Part shown: piece by piece, positions 44,140 through 56,900 of the stretch
Layout of the letters: each line of letters opens with the position of its first letter
Numbering within the stretch: the first letter of the stretch is position 1
Assembly: GCA_036346395.1 (NCBI GenBank)
Contig: CM070594.1
Coordinates: 18,447,385-18,511,384 of the forward strand
Length of the DNA stretch: 64,000 nt
DNA from: Hsuehochloa calcarea
Lineage: Eukaryota; Streptophyta; Magnoliopsida; Poales; Poaceae
Reading direction: 5' to 3'
Program-made: the position numbers and the translations under genes
Notes under the pieces: generated by a model
What the model was told of the DNA's origin: nothing
The model's database searches: none
The model's input: the letters and a program-made list of their open reading frames with translations, nothing else

Positions 44140-47100
44140 CTTATTAAGTCGTCGACTAGTCGACAAGTCACTGGCGGATGCCCGACTGGAGTCGCCGACT
44201 CGACTTGCGCCGGCAAGTCGGGCGACTGGTCGACTAGTCGTCGACTTGCCGGTCGACTAGTCGACCAGTCGGGGGCTAGTCGGGCGACTGGGATGTGGGG
44301 GCCCGGATGTCATGGCAGTGGCAAAGAGATAAGAGAGGGGAGTGAGGGCAACAGGCTCAGACGCTCAGTACTACTCACCTTCGAGCTCGAAGAGGCGCAG
44401 CTCCATTGAGTCTCCCACCGCGCCGCCGGCCTTCACGCCTTCGTCATCGCCCCTGAGCCGCCTCCCGATCTCCCATCAGCACGCCGCCGCCGCCTCCTCC
44501 TCCTCTGCGCGCCGGACGCGCCACACACGGGAGCTCGGAGAGGCGCAGACGCCGCAAGGCTCCAGATCCGGTCTCCAGCATTCATCCTCCCTCCTCCGCG
44601 CCGCCGTGGCCGCAGCTCCCGTCGCTTTCGTCGCCCAGCGCCCAGGTATGCTCCTCTCCTTTCTTCCTCTCCTCTGTTCCGCTGGAGTGCGAGGGAGCTC
44701 GGTGCCTCGGTCGGTGGCTGGACCGCTGGAGAGGAGGAGAGTACCGAGGAGTCGAGCCGCCGAGGAGAGGTGGGAGCCGCGGAGGTCGGTTGTAAGGGAG
44801 GGACGAGGGAGAGACCGAGGGAGAGGAGAGGAGCTGAGGGAGGCCGGAGGCCGAGACGGCTTCGGCCGATTGGAGATCAGAGGAGAGAGGTGAGGCGATG
44901 CAGGCGAGGCAATGGAGGCCAGAGGGGAAAAGGAATCGGCTTCAGCCGATTGAACCGAGGGAAGCAGGCTCGGCCGAAGAAAAGGAGTCGGCAGATCGAC
45001 CGAAGGCCCGAGGGAGGTAAAAGGAAATCGGCAGAGGGAGGTTCGGCGTTTGTTCGGCCGAACGCCGAATGGTTACGTAGTCTGTGATTTTGTGATTTCG
45101 TGTGATTGTGATGTGAACTGTGATTTTAATTTTTATGAACTAAAGGTAGTTCTCTGTTTTGTACATATATAGGCATCATGGCAGAGCAATCTTCAACTCC
45201 AACTCCAACTTCAACTCTAAATCCAATAGCGGGCACCGAAGGTTATGATCCAGCTAATGATCCTAAGCGAAAGGCTAAATCCAAAGACCCGGCATGGCAA
45301 CACGGGTTTTAAACGGACTTGACAAACAAAGATATCGTGCAATGCATACGCTGCGGCAAAGCAAATGCATGCTGGAGTACGAAGATTGAAGCAACACCTA
45401 GCGGGAGGCTATGGAGATGTGGAGAAATGTCCAAACACAACCACACCTATCATGAAAGAGATGCGTGAGTACTTGTTCAAGAATGCCAGAAATAAACCAT
45501 TTGAGCTAGATGATGAAGGTGAAGGTGATGGTGATGGTGGTGAACATGAAGGTGAAGGCGAAGGTGATGAAGTTCAAGAAATCCAAACACAAGTGGCATA
45601 ATCTGGAGGGAGCACTAAAGGCTCCTCTGCTAAGATAGTTGCAAACTCCGGGACTGCCACCAAAAGGAAGCAATCGGTGTTTGCGTTTTTGAAGCTAGCT
45701 GCATCGAAGGTAACTAAATCAGTTGCTTCTATGATTCAGAAGTCACCTGAAGTGGTTGTTGGGGACAGACATAAGGGTAAAGGTCAAGATACCATTGAGC
45801 GGACTATGAGGACCAAGGAAGAAAAGGAGAGGGTGGCTGAACATATTGCTGATTTCTACTATGAATGTGATATACCATTTAATGCTGCCAACAAAAAAAG
45901 CTATGAGATTATGGTTGAGTCCATCGGACAGTATGGTCCTTGGCTTAGGCCGCCTACTTTCCACGACTTGAGGCTACCCTTGCTTGAGAAGGCCAAAAAG
46001 AATACTGACAAGTTGAGGATGCAGCATGAGTATGCTTGGACACAGTTTGGTTGCTCACTTATGTCAGATGGATGGACAGATAGGAGGGGATGACACTTTA
46101 TTAATTTTCTTGTCAATAGTCCACAGGGGACTTTCTTCTTGGAGTCTTTTGATGCCTCCAGCCAGCCAGCTGATTCCCACATGTTAGCAAATTTTTTGGA
46201 GACGAAGATCAATGAGATTGGCCGGGAAAATGTTATTCAGGTGGTCACAGATAATGGTGCTAACTTCAAGACAGCAGATAGACTTCTAATGGAGAGGATT
46301 CTTACTCTATTTTAGACCCCTTGTGCAGCTCATTGCTTGGATGTCATGTTGGAGGATATTGGGAAGCTAACAGAGTTCAAGAAGTGCATTGTACAAGCCA
46401 AGCGTGTGACCACATTTATCTACAGACATGGAAGGGTTCTTAACAAGATGAGGGAGATGACAGGTGGGAGGGACCTTGTGAGACCTGCATCTACTCGATT
46501 TACTACAGCTTTCCTCACTTTGCAGAGCTTGTGGAGGTATAGGGGACAACTTTGAAAGGTCTCTTTGTTACTGACGATTGGAATAGAGCCAAGTTGTCTA
46601 GCACAGAGATAGGCAAAAAGGTGTGCGAAACAGTTCTTGCTAATAGATTCTGGAATGCAGTGGAAAAATGCATTAAAGCGTCTCAACCACTTATCGTTGT
46701 GCTGAGGATCGTCGACGGCGATGAGAAGCCGGCAATGCCAGAGGTTACCGCAGCCATGGATCTTGCGAAGAAGAAGATCAATGACTCTTTTGAGAACGAG
46801 CCATCACTACTCAGGAAGGTGATAGCAATCATAGATCGGAGGTGGGAAGACCAAATGGAGCAGAAGTTGTACGGGTCTGCGTTGTTCTTGAATCCAAATA
46901 GATTTTTTGAGATTAGAAGGACCGAAATTGGATATGCTTCTAGGCTTCGTACCATGTTTAATGATGTGCTTGAGAAGATGATCATTGAGGAAGACAAGCA
47001 AGTCAAGATAAGCAACCAAGCCGATGATTATGAGAACATGCAAAGAGGCTTTTCAAGTCAATTGGCAAACAAGCAACAAAAGGATAAGTCTCATAGTAAG

Positions 47101-48245
47101 TGTCACTACTTTAATTTAATTTTAAGCTTCCATTCTTTCCAAGACCTAACATTGCCTATGATTCTTGTCTTTCTAGTTCTTTGGTGGGGTGCATTTGGTG
47201 GTGTTGCTCCAGAGCTCCAAGCATTTGCAAGGCGTATAATTGATTTTTGTTGTTCGGCATCTGGTTGTGAGCGCAATTGGAGCACCTTTGAGTTTGTAAG
47301 TATAAAGTATTCAATTATTCAAGTGTTCATTTTGGAGTCGTTAGTATGAGTGAATAACAATAGTTCAATACTTAAATTATTTTGTTTATTATTTGTAGAT
47401 TCATACCAAGAAGAGAAACCGGTTAGAGCACAAGAGGTTGAATGATTTGGTCTACATTCAATACAACTGAAAGATTACTAATCGGTTTCAAAGGACGCAA
47501 GAGGAAGGACGCAGTTTCAACCCCTTGATCCTAGATGATTTTCAATAGGACAATGAGTGGGTTGATATTGGTGCCGAAGAAGTTCATCATGGGAACGATG
47601 ATTTTACATGGGCTCATGTTGATGATGCCATTGGTGCATCAAGTGTGCTTCGAGGTCGCAATTTTCCTTGGAGGGCTCATGGTGAGATCATAGGTTACTC
47701 TCGTCGTGCTGCTCGTACAACATCGGTGGTTAATGATGAGTCGGAGCCCGACAATTAAGATGATAGTGATGATGATGATAACTTTGTGCTTGATGATGAT
47801 AACATTGATGATTTTGGCGAATCTCCACCTAGTCCTACTCATGAGAGTGGTGAACCGAGTGGAAACGAGGACCATTTCGATGATATTGAGTTGGATGATA
47901 TTTGATTTGAGGCTTGTGTTAAGCCATGTTGATGGATTATGATGAACTGATGATTATGCTTTACTTTTGTTATTTGAGACTTCCTTGTTGTCGTATTACT
48001 TAACTATCGTGTAGATGCTATTGTCATTGAGAACTTGATGTTTTAGATGCTTAATTTTCCAATTGCTCATTTATTTGTTGTTATGTTGTATGCTTTGTAT
48101 TGTTCTCCTTAATTCATGGTAATATATTGCTCTTCCTTGAAGGTATTACCATATTGTATAAATTCATACGTATACATACATATCACTGCCATATAAACAG
48201 TACTTGTCGATTAGTCGGCCGACTAGTCGACAAATCGGTCACTAC
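44140..48245 (+). mobile_element. Defective hAT transposon with palindromic ends
   Basis: A BED/DUF659/hAT-C transposase relic is flanked by clusters of the palindrome GTCGACTAGTCGAC: at 44151-44164, 44229-44240 and 44251-44266 on the left, and CCGACTAGTCGAC at 48219-48231 on the right. Such subterminal repeats are typical transposase-binding sites. The exact termini and 8-bp TSD were not fixed; the bounds are approximate. The GC-rich open frames at 44342-45087 are the leader region and not protein genes. Confidence 0.75.
45178..47905 (+). pseudogene. hAT-family transposase (BED finger, DUF659, hAT dimerisation), inactivated
   Basis: The frame begins MAEQSSTPTPTSTLNP at 45178. A BED-type zinc finger spans about 45300-45450 (QCIRCGK, HAGVRRLKQHL). 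DUF659 follows (LMSDGWTD, HFINFLVNSPQGTFFLESFD, VVTDNGANFKTA, TPCAAHCLDVMLEDIG). The dimerisation domain at about 47185-47470 reads WWGAFGGVAPELQAFARRI, CCSASGCERNWSTFEF, then across an intron IHTKKRNRLEHKRLNDLVYI. An acidic Asp-rich tail ends at 47905. At least five stop codons and some frameshifts interrupt it: TAA at about 45310, TGA at 46091, TAG at about 46315, TGA at about 47468 and TAG at about 47547. A plant-typical hAT transposase would need all three domains in one frame. Confidence 0.88.
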
Positions 48246-48353
48246 AAGAGTAATATCGACTTAATAACTTTGGAATGCACGTATATATAGCTTTAACTAA
48301 TTATTAAGCAACAATTGGAATATAGTGCTCGACCAATTAGGCAGTAGCATTAG
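48246..48353. other. Short spacer between the hAT element and the chitinase relic
   Basis: AT-rich 3' flank of the chitinase pseudogene. Nothing else is seen. Confidence 0.4.
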
Positions 48354-50305
48354 CTAGTATGGCTGCTGGTGCGGGCAGTCGAGATTGGGCCCGACGTCGA
48401 CGTTGAGGATCTGGCAGTACCTCCGGTAGAACCCGATGCGGATGTTGACACGCGCGTCGTCGGTGCGGTTGCACTCGAGCCCGCCGTTGACGATGTTGGT
48501 CACCAGCCCGAACCCGGCCGTCCGGTTGGCGGCGGCGCCGGCCCTGGTGGGGCGGTACTCGCCGACCATCACCTCGTGGCACGACGGTTTGGGCCGCCTC
48601 GGCGTCATCCAGAACCACAGCGCCGTCTGGAACGCCGTGTCCGAGCAGTGGCCACCACTCCGGGTTCCGCAGCCCGTCGAAGCCCAGGGCCAGCCCCGCC
48701 GGCCCGTAGTTGAAGTTCCTGCCGATCAATTGTCCCGGAAATTAAGAACATGCATGTTTTTTTTTTGAAACTTTAAGAACATATATATGCATGTTGTTAT
48801 TATTACTTTTTTAGATGAACATGCATGTTAGTAGCTAGTAATTTGACGTGGATGAATGGAGTAATTAGTTACCATGAGATTTGGATGGGCCCTCTACCGT
48901 GCTAGGACTTGCCGGGGTAGCAGGGCCACTGCTTGTCAGTGGCGTCGCAGTAGTTGCTCTGTGTGGGTTGATCTCCTCTTGTAGCACAGGCCCCATGAGT
49001 ACGGGTCATCTGGTGCAGTAGCCCATCCTCCTGGAAACATACAATGCACCTTAATTACACACTAAAACTCAGTTTACGGTTGTTGTACTGTGCTGTGCTT
49101 ATTTGTAAAGCTGCTATGAAAAAGAAGTTATGAAAAGTCTATTAATTTGTTTGTTAAATCAAATTAGAATTGGATACCTTTTGCTATCCAATGGTTTGTA
49201 CTGTCACATTTCATCTCATATTTTTAGGAACACAATAATTCATTAGTTTGCAACTTGATTATAGAAAAAAACAGCTAGCCAAACACCAAAATATCTAAAA
49301 TCACTCCAACCAAACGAGATTACCATAGTACATCGCAATGCGAGACGGAGCCCAAATATTTCATCGGAAGTGCTAAAAAACTGTCACATGATTTTTATTG
49401 TGAAATTAGTCGAATTTCTGATCTTGTGATGCGTTTGAGATCTGTGATGAGGTTGGCGGGTTCGTCTTCTCCAGCGGTGGGTGGCGGTGGCGCCGTCGAA
49501 CGTAGGCAAGGAAGAGAGCGGTGGGCTTCGCCGGATTAGGTTTTAGGTTCACCGGGGCCCGGCTATAGAGGGAGGGAGGAGCGGCAGAGGCACGGCAGTG
49601 GGCGGCGCTGGCAGAGGGGCGGCGAGGTGGCGATGGCGCAGTAAGCCTTGGGTGGGAAGAGGGTGGTGGGTGGTGGAGGTCAATAGGGAGCACGAATCTA
49701 CTAGAAATTAGGAGACGGTGTGGCGATAGCCGTCGGAGACAGGGAAGAAGGTGGTGGCATAAGAGCACGGGAGGAGCAGGGTCGGTGGGGGAGTACGGGA
49801 GGAGCAAGGGCAGAGTAGAGGATTTGGGGGAGCACGGGAGGATTTGGGAAGAAGGTTGAGGAAGATGGCTTGTATAGGATTTGGGGGAGAAATCTGGAGC
49901 ATTGGATGGAGATCCAATGGCTGCAAAATCATATACGCATGGACATAGCTAGTGTACTATTCGTACCTGTCGTCTGGTGAGAGATTTGGGCGAAGAAAGC
50001 GGCGATGTCGCGCTTGCGCGTGTCGCGGTCGCCGGTGCTGCCGAACTTGGGGAACTTCCTGGTGGCCTGGATGAAGGACGCGTAGTTGTAGAAGCCCTTG
50101 TCGGGGCAGGCCGCGTCGTACTTGTGTGCAGGAAGAAGGAGGAGTAGAGCTCCTCGCTCACGATCGCCGCCATCGGACTGCTGCACTGGCCAGGGCCGTA
50201 CCGCGCCGCCTCCTCGACGCCACTGCCAAAAGCAGCAGTCAAGAACACGGCGACGGTGACGACCAAGTAGAGGTCGCTCAAAGAGGCCAATGCGTGATAT
50301 GCCAT
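48354..50305 (-). pseudogene. GH19 class II chitinase pseudogene with catalytic Glu changed to Gln
   Basis: GH19 chitinases hydrolyse chitin of fungal walls and are secreted. Three exons are clear: 50305-49967, 49029-48873 and 48718-48354, with GT-AG borders. Exon 1 starts MAYHALASL with a hydrophobic signal peptide and goes straight into VSEELYSS, so there is no chitin-binding domain (class II layout). Then, after a frameshift at about 50125, DAACPDKGFYNYASFI, FPKFGSTGD and AAFFAQISHQTTG. The catalytic motif is normally SHETTGGW; here the acid Glu is Gln. Exon 2 gives GGWATAPDDPYSWG and, after another shift, YCDATDKQWPCYPGKS, a TAG stop, then HGRGPIQIS. Exon 3 gives NFNYGPAGLALGFDGLRNPE, a shift, then TAFQTALWFW, NIVNGGLEC and IGFYRRYCQILNV. 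Several independent lesions make it non-functional. Confidence 0.9.
49034..49963. other. Enlarged intron 1 of the chitinase pseudogene
   Basis: The 937-bp intron holds a GC-rich block (about 49430-49700) whose minus-strand open frames are proline-, serine- and arginine-rich without known domains. It is probably a transposon insertion, but I could not find clear ends. Confidence 0.35.
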
Positions 50306-52769
50306 TGTTGAGCGCGAGCGTGCTAGAATGGCCGCGCGTATGGATCACCTGTTGGAGGCTTGGAGCCGGATGATTACACGCATGTATGTACATTATATAT
50401 CGCTCTAGCTCGCTCGTGGAGTGTGACGGCCATGGAAGAGACAACGGCGGCCGGCAGTGGTGGGCGCGGGGTTAGTGGCTAGTGGTCAAAGCTTCAACTC
50501 GCGCCACACTTGATCTTGTCAGCGCCAGGAGTCAAGGATCGTGCGAGCCGGTCGGTTTCACTGATCGATCGAGACCAACACATGGGACTATATATGCATG
50601 TCATGGGAGCACCCATGAGTCCAGACAGATTAAAGCAAACAAGATATCGTAGCAGCGACGGCACAGGCACCAGTCTGACCAAGAAACGGCCATGGACGCA
50701 GCAACAAATCAAGTACCAGAAGGGATTGATGCTTGTTATTTGTTCCTAGTTGAAATGGGTTCCTCACTTGACGAGCTGCTTTTTTTTGTTGTTGGTTCTT
50801 CTGCAGTCCTGCCATTCTTGATTGTTCAGTCTCTTCCTGGACCATGCTTACAGATCTGGGAGATTATATTGTCCTGGACCATGCTTACAGCTCTGGGAGA
50901 TTATATTGTCCTGCTATATATTAGGGTTGTAAGTGGAGTCGGTGGTGCATGCCAGCATGATATGCAGGACAGGAACTTCCTAAATGGGCAAACAATTATA
51001 GAAATGTAAATGCAATTCGGCAGTATATGTAATGTGTGTGGCGCAAAACCACCTGATACTGCAGCAATCTATGCGTCTAACGAACCTTGGGTCTAAATAG
51101 CACTATTTGAAGTGGTATTAGCAAAAATAACGTTATTACAGTTGCAATTGTAAAAATAGCATTCAACCATAGGAAAACTCCGAATGGCAAGTATCAATAT
51201 TTGACCCCTTAGACCACATCACCAACATGTCATCATTCTGAATAAGCACAAGGAATGATGCTCCATGGAAATGACACTGCGAGAACTGCTTCATATTGTT
51301 TGCTATTGAGCATCCCTTTATCCTTTGATTGACTATAGTAATGTGAACTAACAATTCCAAAGATTCACTTTCCTTGAACAACCTCGAAACTACCTCCAAT
51401 ATTGTATGTACATCCATTGCCCAAGCTAATGCGTCCCTCACTAATCCCAAGCTAATGCGCCCTCACTACCATCGTAGTGGAAGTAGAATCTGTGTTGCTA
51501 CACCACCGGATGTGGAGGTAGTGCAGCCATCGTGAGATGCATCGGTAGTGCAAGGCATCTCGAGCACGACGCCTCATGCCATGATCAAAGCTATACAATA
51601 TTGTTGGTCGTAACATTTAGCTAATAAGTCGTCTAGATTTCGTGAACAAACTATTTTCCAAAACATTTCTTCAAAAGAGTATAGAAAATTCAATATTGTT
51701 GAATTTAGAGCAAAGCAAAGACAACAAAATTGCTATGTATAAGTTTCATGTTTGTCTTGTGATGCCTTAAGTTAATTTCTCTCAACTATAGCACTTTGTG
51801 ATACACCGGTATTTTCCTCTTGATGCATGTACCCATGAGTTAGCAAGCTATATATGGTTGCTTCTTCTTTTAAGTCGCACCACAAGCGCATGAGAGACAA
51901 AGAAATGAACATCCATTCTTGTCTTACACACTCCTTTGTAGGGCACAAGCATTGCAAGATAGCATAATTAGGAGCTTGTCTTTGTGATGATGTGATGATG
52001 GTGCCGTGATGTTTGTGCTTGTGCCAGTGCTTGTGTTTGTGATGTCGTGCTTGTGCCAGTGCTTGCTTGCAAGATAGCATAATTAGGAGCGCAAGATGCA
52101 GATCGCTTGTGCCGTGTGATGATGGGTTAAACCTAAGTAGTGGTAGTAATAGAAGTCTTTTAGATCACTTTAAGCCAATGCGCCTTTCATTATTGGGAAG
52201 CCATATTCGGGATGCTATTATACTTGCATGGGGTAATTTAGATGTCATGTATATTTTAGAAGAAACTTTTATGGGAACGCACGTAAAGGAGGATTTGATT
52301 TTATAGTGCATGTGCATGTTGAAATGTTCTTACTATATTATTAGAGTGCCAAATAAAAATTTCAATTACATGAAATTTGAAATGTTTCTGCATATATAGT
52401 GTGGATAGAAGTAGATGGATTCAGTTTTTTCCTCACAAATTATTAAACAAGTACCTATATTTTACATTAATGGACCTAGTTAACAAAGCACTTGTGTGCT
52501 ATGATAAAATAATATTTTCTTATATAATGGACTTGCACTTAGAAAGTACCTATATCAAGCTTTGGTGTTGTCTTGTGATCTTTCACTACTTTATCGTTGA
52601 GTTGTCTTTCTTGAATTTTGATTCAGCTTGTCTTCTAGAATTTTGAGTTGACGTTATTTTGCTTCAAATCATTTGTGAAAACACTGTGTTAATCCCTAAA
52701 TCAGTAGATAACACCCCACAAATACATCACTGAATCATTTCATACATGATGAAAACCATACTATTCATT
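50306..52769. other. Spacer without recognised gene
   Basis: The short open frames at 50692-51009, 51163-51450, 51772-52080 and 52067-52646 have no recognisable domain. A direct repeat of 22 bases (GCAAGATAGCATAATTAGGA plus GC) occurs at about 51955 and 52068, flanking a region of repeated TGTGCTTGTGCCAGTGCTTG. Confidence 0.4.
50835..50908. repeat. Tandem duplication of a 37-bp unit
   Basis: Units 50835-50871 and 50872-50908 differ at one base (ACAGATCTGG against ACAGCTCTGG). Confidence 0.9.
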
Positions 52770-53902
52770 ATATTACAACAGATCAGAGTCACATAGATAT
52801 GGATTTTTGAAGATTTTCAAATAATTTTTTAATTGAAAAGAAAATTGAAAAAATAGGAAAACTCCCGTGCTGACACGTGGCACGGGAATGATGCTTGGAC
52901 CACAGCACAGTGCATGGACCGAGTCTACGCGCACTGGTCCCCGGGGAAGCGGTAGTACCGGGGGCTTGCGGGCGGTATGTCGGACCCGGGCTTGCCAGCC
53001 GCACGTGGGACGCTGCGGGTGGGGCCCACCCGCCAGCTCGCGGGGATAAGGCCGGGGCTTCTCCGTCGCGCGGAGAAGGCGAGGAGACGGGGGCGGTGGG
53101 GAAAACGGGGAGAGAGAATGGGGAGAGAGGGGGGAAGCGGGAGCGGGAGCGCACGGCGGCGGCGGGAGCTGGGAGGAGGGAGAGGAGGGGGGTGGCGGAG
53201 CAGGGCGGAGCGGGCCGGAGCTGGAGGAGAAGGCGGGGTGGAGGAGGCGACGGCTCCGAGGCGGCGACGACGGAGATGAGCGGAGGAGGAGAGGCAACGG
53301 CGGCCGAAGGCGGAGAAGGAGGCGGCGGTTCGGTGGGGAAGATGAGGAGGCGGGGGCGGAGGAGATAAAGGGGCCGGGTGGCTTAAATAGCCCGGGGAGA
53401 GAAGAGCGGAGGAAGGAAGGAGCCGGGCGAAGGGGGCTGCAGGGCATGGGCGTGGCGCAGGGGATGGGCGAGCGGGCGGGGAAGTCGAGGTTGCGCTGGG
53501 AGAGGAGGCGCGCTGCGCGAGGAGGAGGCGCCACGCCGGCGCAGGGCAAAGCGGGAGCGCGGTCGCTACTGAGTGAGGAGGAGAGAGGGGGTCGGGTCAA
53601 CGCGCAGAGCGGGGCGACCGAGGAGGGCGACGGCACGAGGAGCGGGCGGCGATCGAGGATGCGCGGCCGACGCCAGTGTGCCGCAGGGATGGGCACGCAG
53701 CGGGCGGCCGGAGCGAGGTGGGAACCGAGGCACGGGGCGCTGACGGGGCGAAAGGCCGGGCCGAACGGGGCCCCAAGCCCAGGTGCGAACCATAACACCG
53801 AAATTCGGATTTTGGAAGAAGGGCTTTAGGTTTTGGGAAGTTTTTGAAATTGAAACAATTTTTCATCTTGAGTTACAGAAATTGGATATTACACGGTAGT
53901 AC
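52770..53902 (-). repeat. GC-rich LTR-like block, left part
   Basis: Reading the minus strand from 53897, the block starts GTGTAATATCC, turns very GC-rich and has a TATA-like GCTATTTAAGCC at about 53380-53391, as in many grass gypsy LTRs. It is interrupted at 53903 by a solo LTR and resumes at 57593. The 341-codon Pro/Ser/Arg-rich minus frame and the long plus frames here reflect GC composition and are not genes. Confidence 0.5.
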
Positions 53903-56900
53903 TGTAACATTCCTGTTTTCAAACGGCGAATAGTGTTTATCATTCGTTTTCCGTTTTCAACTCTCATTTGCAATTTAAAGTATTTTCAAATAATTTTCAA
54001 ACTCCCTTTAGCTCGGATTTGTGTTTCAAATCTTTCTGCGTTTTCAAATTTCCAAATTCAAATCCTTTACCTTATTTTCGATTCTGGAGCATCTGCAGTA
54101 TTTGAATCCCTTCTCTTCCCCCTGGGCTTGGCCCACTCTCCCCTTCCCCTGCCCAGGCCCGGCCAGCTTCTTCCCCAGCCAAGCTGGCCCGCTCGCTCCT
54201 TCCCCTCTGGATCAGCCCGTGCCTACTGCTTTTTCTCCCCTAAACCGAATCGGCCCAACACTGCCCCTCTCTCTCCCGAGCCACCTTCTTCTCCCCCTCT
54301 CTCTCTCAGCGCCGCCTCTCTCCTCTCTCCTGTGAAACGCCGACGCTGGCCCTCGTCATCCTCTGCCACCTCCAGCTCCCCGCCTGCCCCCGTCACTCGC
54401 CTCTGACCAGCCCTAGCGCCACCAGCTCCTGCGGCCGCCATCCCATGACCAGAGCTCCTCCTCCGCCTTGATCCGATCGTGGTCGTGCGCCCGCCTGCCC
54501 GCCTCACTTGACCTCACGTCAGAAGCTCCCTGTCTCCCAGCGCTATCTGCGCTCACCTACCTTTGCCCAACAGATCCGAGTCGCCACCCATACCGAGCTC
54601 CTCGGGACTCAGCTTTGCCCGACTCTCTCCCTCTCGGCTCTCTCTCTCCATCGCCTATAAAGCCCCGGATGCCCCCCTTCAACCTCCCCATTCTTCCCCC
54701 TTTCGCCCCAGGTAAGCGCCACTGAGTTTTCCCATGCCCCTAAGCTCCCCATTTCGGCCGAGCACCCTCCACCATTGATCTCCCTCCTCCGGCGATCTTC
54801 CGGCACCGCCACCCCGTCACCGTGCACCACCACCACCCAGAAGCTCCCCTCCAACCCCCGTCACCTCTGGACCACCACAGCGCCAGATCGAGCCCTTCTC
54901 CTTCGCCTCCGGCCGACTCCTTCCTCGTCGCTGTTCTCCCTCAGCTGACCAACTCTGGCCACCATTGTTGGCCAGGTGAGCTGCGGGGCACCCCACCAAC
55001 CCCTGTGCCTTCCCACTTCTCTGGAGCGCCCCGCCTAGTCGTCTTCTTCCCCTCCGGCCGAGCTCTCGCCGCCGCCTCCCATGGCCGCGCCGCCGCTCCG
55101 GTCAAACTCCGGCGCCGCCGCCACCGCAACTGGGACCGCCTCACAGAGGGGAACCCATTTTGAGTAACCCCCGGCACCGCCGCCCCTCCCTCCGCCGGCG
55201 ACGAGCCGCGCCGCCCCCGGCTCTCTCCCTCTATTCCGTTGTCGGACGAGCCAAGCGATGTAGCAAATTTTGCTGGTAATTGCTGTTCACATTAAGGGCT
55301 AACCTCAGCTTAATTAGCATTATGTGCCCCTTTCCCCGCTGACATGTGGGCCCAGCTGCACGGTTAAGCACGCGGTTTAACCGAATTTTTGAACCCTGTG
55401 GCTGACATGTGGGCCCGAGTCACTATTCTGTGAACAGGTGAGCCCGTGGACCGAGACTGTGCGTGATGGCCTTCGGCCCACACTACAGTCCCCATGGACC
55501 AGCCCTATGCGTTGATGACACGTGTCGGCTCCGAGATTAACCGTCTTTACCGAATTTCCATTCCATTAAAAAATTCTGTTAAAAGCTTCAAAAATCCATA
55601 ACTTCCTCATTATAGCTTCGAAAATTATGAATCTTTTTCCTAAAATTTTCTAAAATCAAGACCTTGCTAATGGCACTGGTCTTATTTAATTTGGAGTTCA
55701 TTTGCTTTGTGATTTGTATTTATTTGCTCTCTTCTTCTATTGTGTCTTTTTCCGGTACGTCCGTCTGAGTAGGGTTCGAAGACGCGGGAGACCTCCACCT
55801 CGGACAAGCTCAAGAAGACCTAGACCCTCCTACCTATAACCAAGGCGAGTCAACACTTTGATCATTTTGATCCTACATTTTATGCAAATTAAATTCTTTT
55901 AAAATATCAAATTGCATGCTTTAATTTCTATGCAAATGTATGTCGAACACCTTAAGGTAGTTAAATGCCTATTTGATGATTAAATAATAAGTATACTAGA
56001 TCCTTGATAATTGAACTCCCAAAAACCCTTGTCACCCTAGTAAATATATGGTAACCTACTAGTTATAGGTCGTACTTAAATGCCATGCTAGACTTGTTTA
56101 AGTACCGGGGTATTACCTACCCCAAATCATCATCTTTTAAATCATAACAATTGTTTTGGGCAGTCATTGGGGAGAATGACTGAATTGGTTGTGATAATTT
56201 GTTTTATACTCCTCCAAAACTCTAAAAACTTGCTAATACCCATCTGGGCGGATGGTAAGCTGGAGGGTGTATGGTTGGGTACTAATGTAGCCCAAGGCAT
56301 GTTGTAGTTGGTATGTGGTGACCTCCTATTGTAAAACAGTACAACCACAAGTCTATAATTGTGTCGACCTGGCTGACTAGTTTGTGTCCACCATTGTGAG
56401 TTGCACCATTTGAGTGACCCACGAGCCGTGTCATTGGCTAAGCTGTCGTGGACACGGGTCGTGTGTTGGCTAAGCCGCGTGTGGCGCAAGAGGGGGTTTG
56501 GGGGCATGGTTGACGCAGAGGGAGAGCGTAACCACTCTCAGATGAAACCTTAGCGGGTGCAATGAACAATGAGGGATGCCTTGTAAAGGCCTTGTGATGA
56601 TCTCCCCTTGATTCACATGTCAAAGGTAACATGTGTATATATCAAGACGATTGTCTCTTGTGGGTAAAGATGTACAATCTCTGCAGAGAATAAAAACTGT
56701 TCGAACAGCCGTACCCACGGTCACGGGTGGGCATTGGAACTTACAAGATATAGTTCTATTTCAAAACTTTTGTGGGTGGGTTGAAAAATGTGCTGGGCTC
56801 ACCTAGCCCTTGAATTGGATTTCCCTGGGTATTCTTACCCAGTGTTGGTAATAGGTGGGTATGACCACCATAAAAAAGAAGCATGAGACAGAGTTTCCGA

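Noticed and set aside
44342..45087. Open frames of 183 and 105 codons upstream of the hAT transposase
   Set aside because: Low-complexity GC-rich sequence between the subterminal repeats and the transposase start; it fits an untranslated leader.
48238..48260. CACTACAAGAG as a possible CACTA terminus
   Set aside because: No matching opposite end or subterminal repeats were found; it lies at the right end of the hAT element and is short enough to be chance.
48369..48768. Plus-strand open frames of 114 and 110 codons
   Set aside because: Antisense shadows of exon 3 of the chitinase pseudogene.
51163..51450. 95-codon minus-strand frame (MGLVRDALAWAMDV...)
   Set aside because: The composition is protein-like, but I recognise no family and see no start context, splice partner or neighbour to support it.
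52773..53829. Long open frames on both strands (up to 341 codons), Pro/Ser/Arg- or Gly/Arg-rich
   Set aside because: They lie in a GC-rich LTR-like block with a TATA-like box; both strands are open because stops are rare at this composition, and no domain is recognisable.
53933..55177. Open frames of 157, 113 and 104 codons within the solo LTR
   Set aside because: They lie in the CT-rich part of a solo LTR with perfect target duplication; there is no recognisable protein.
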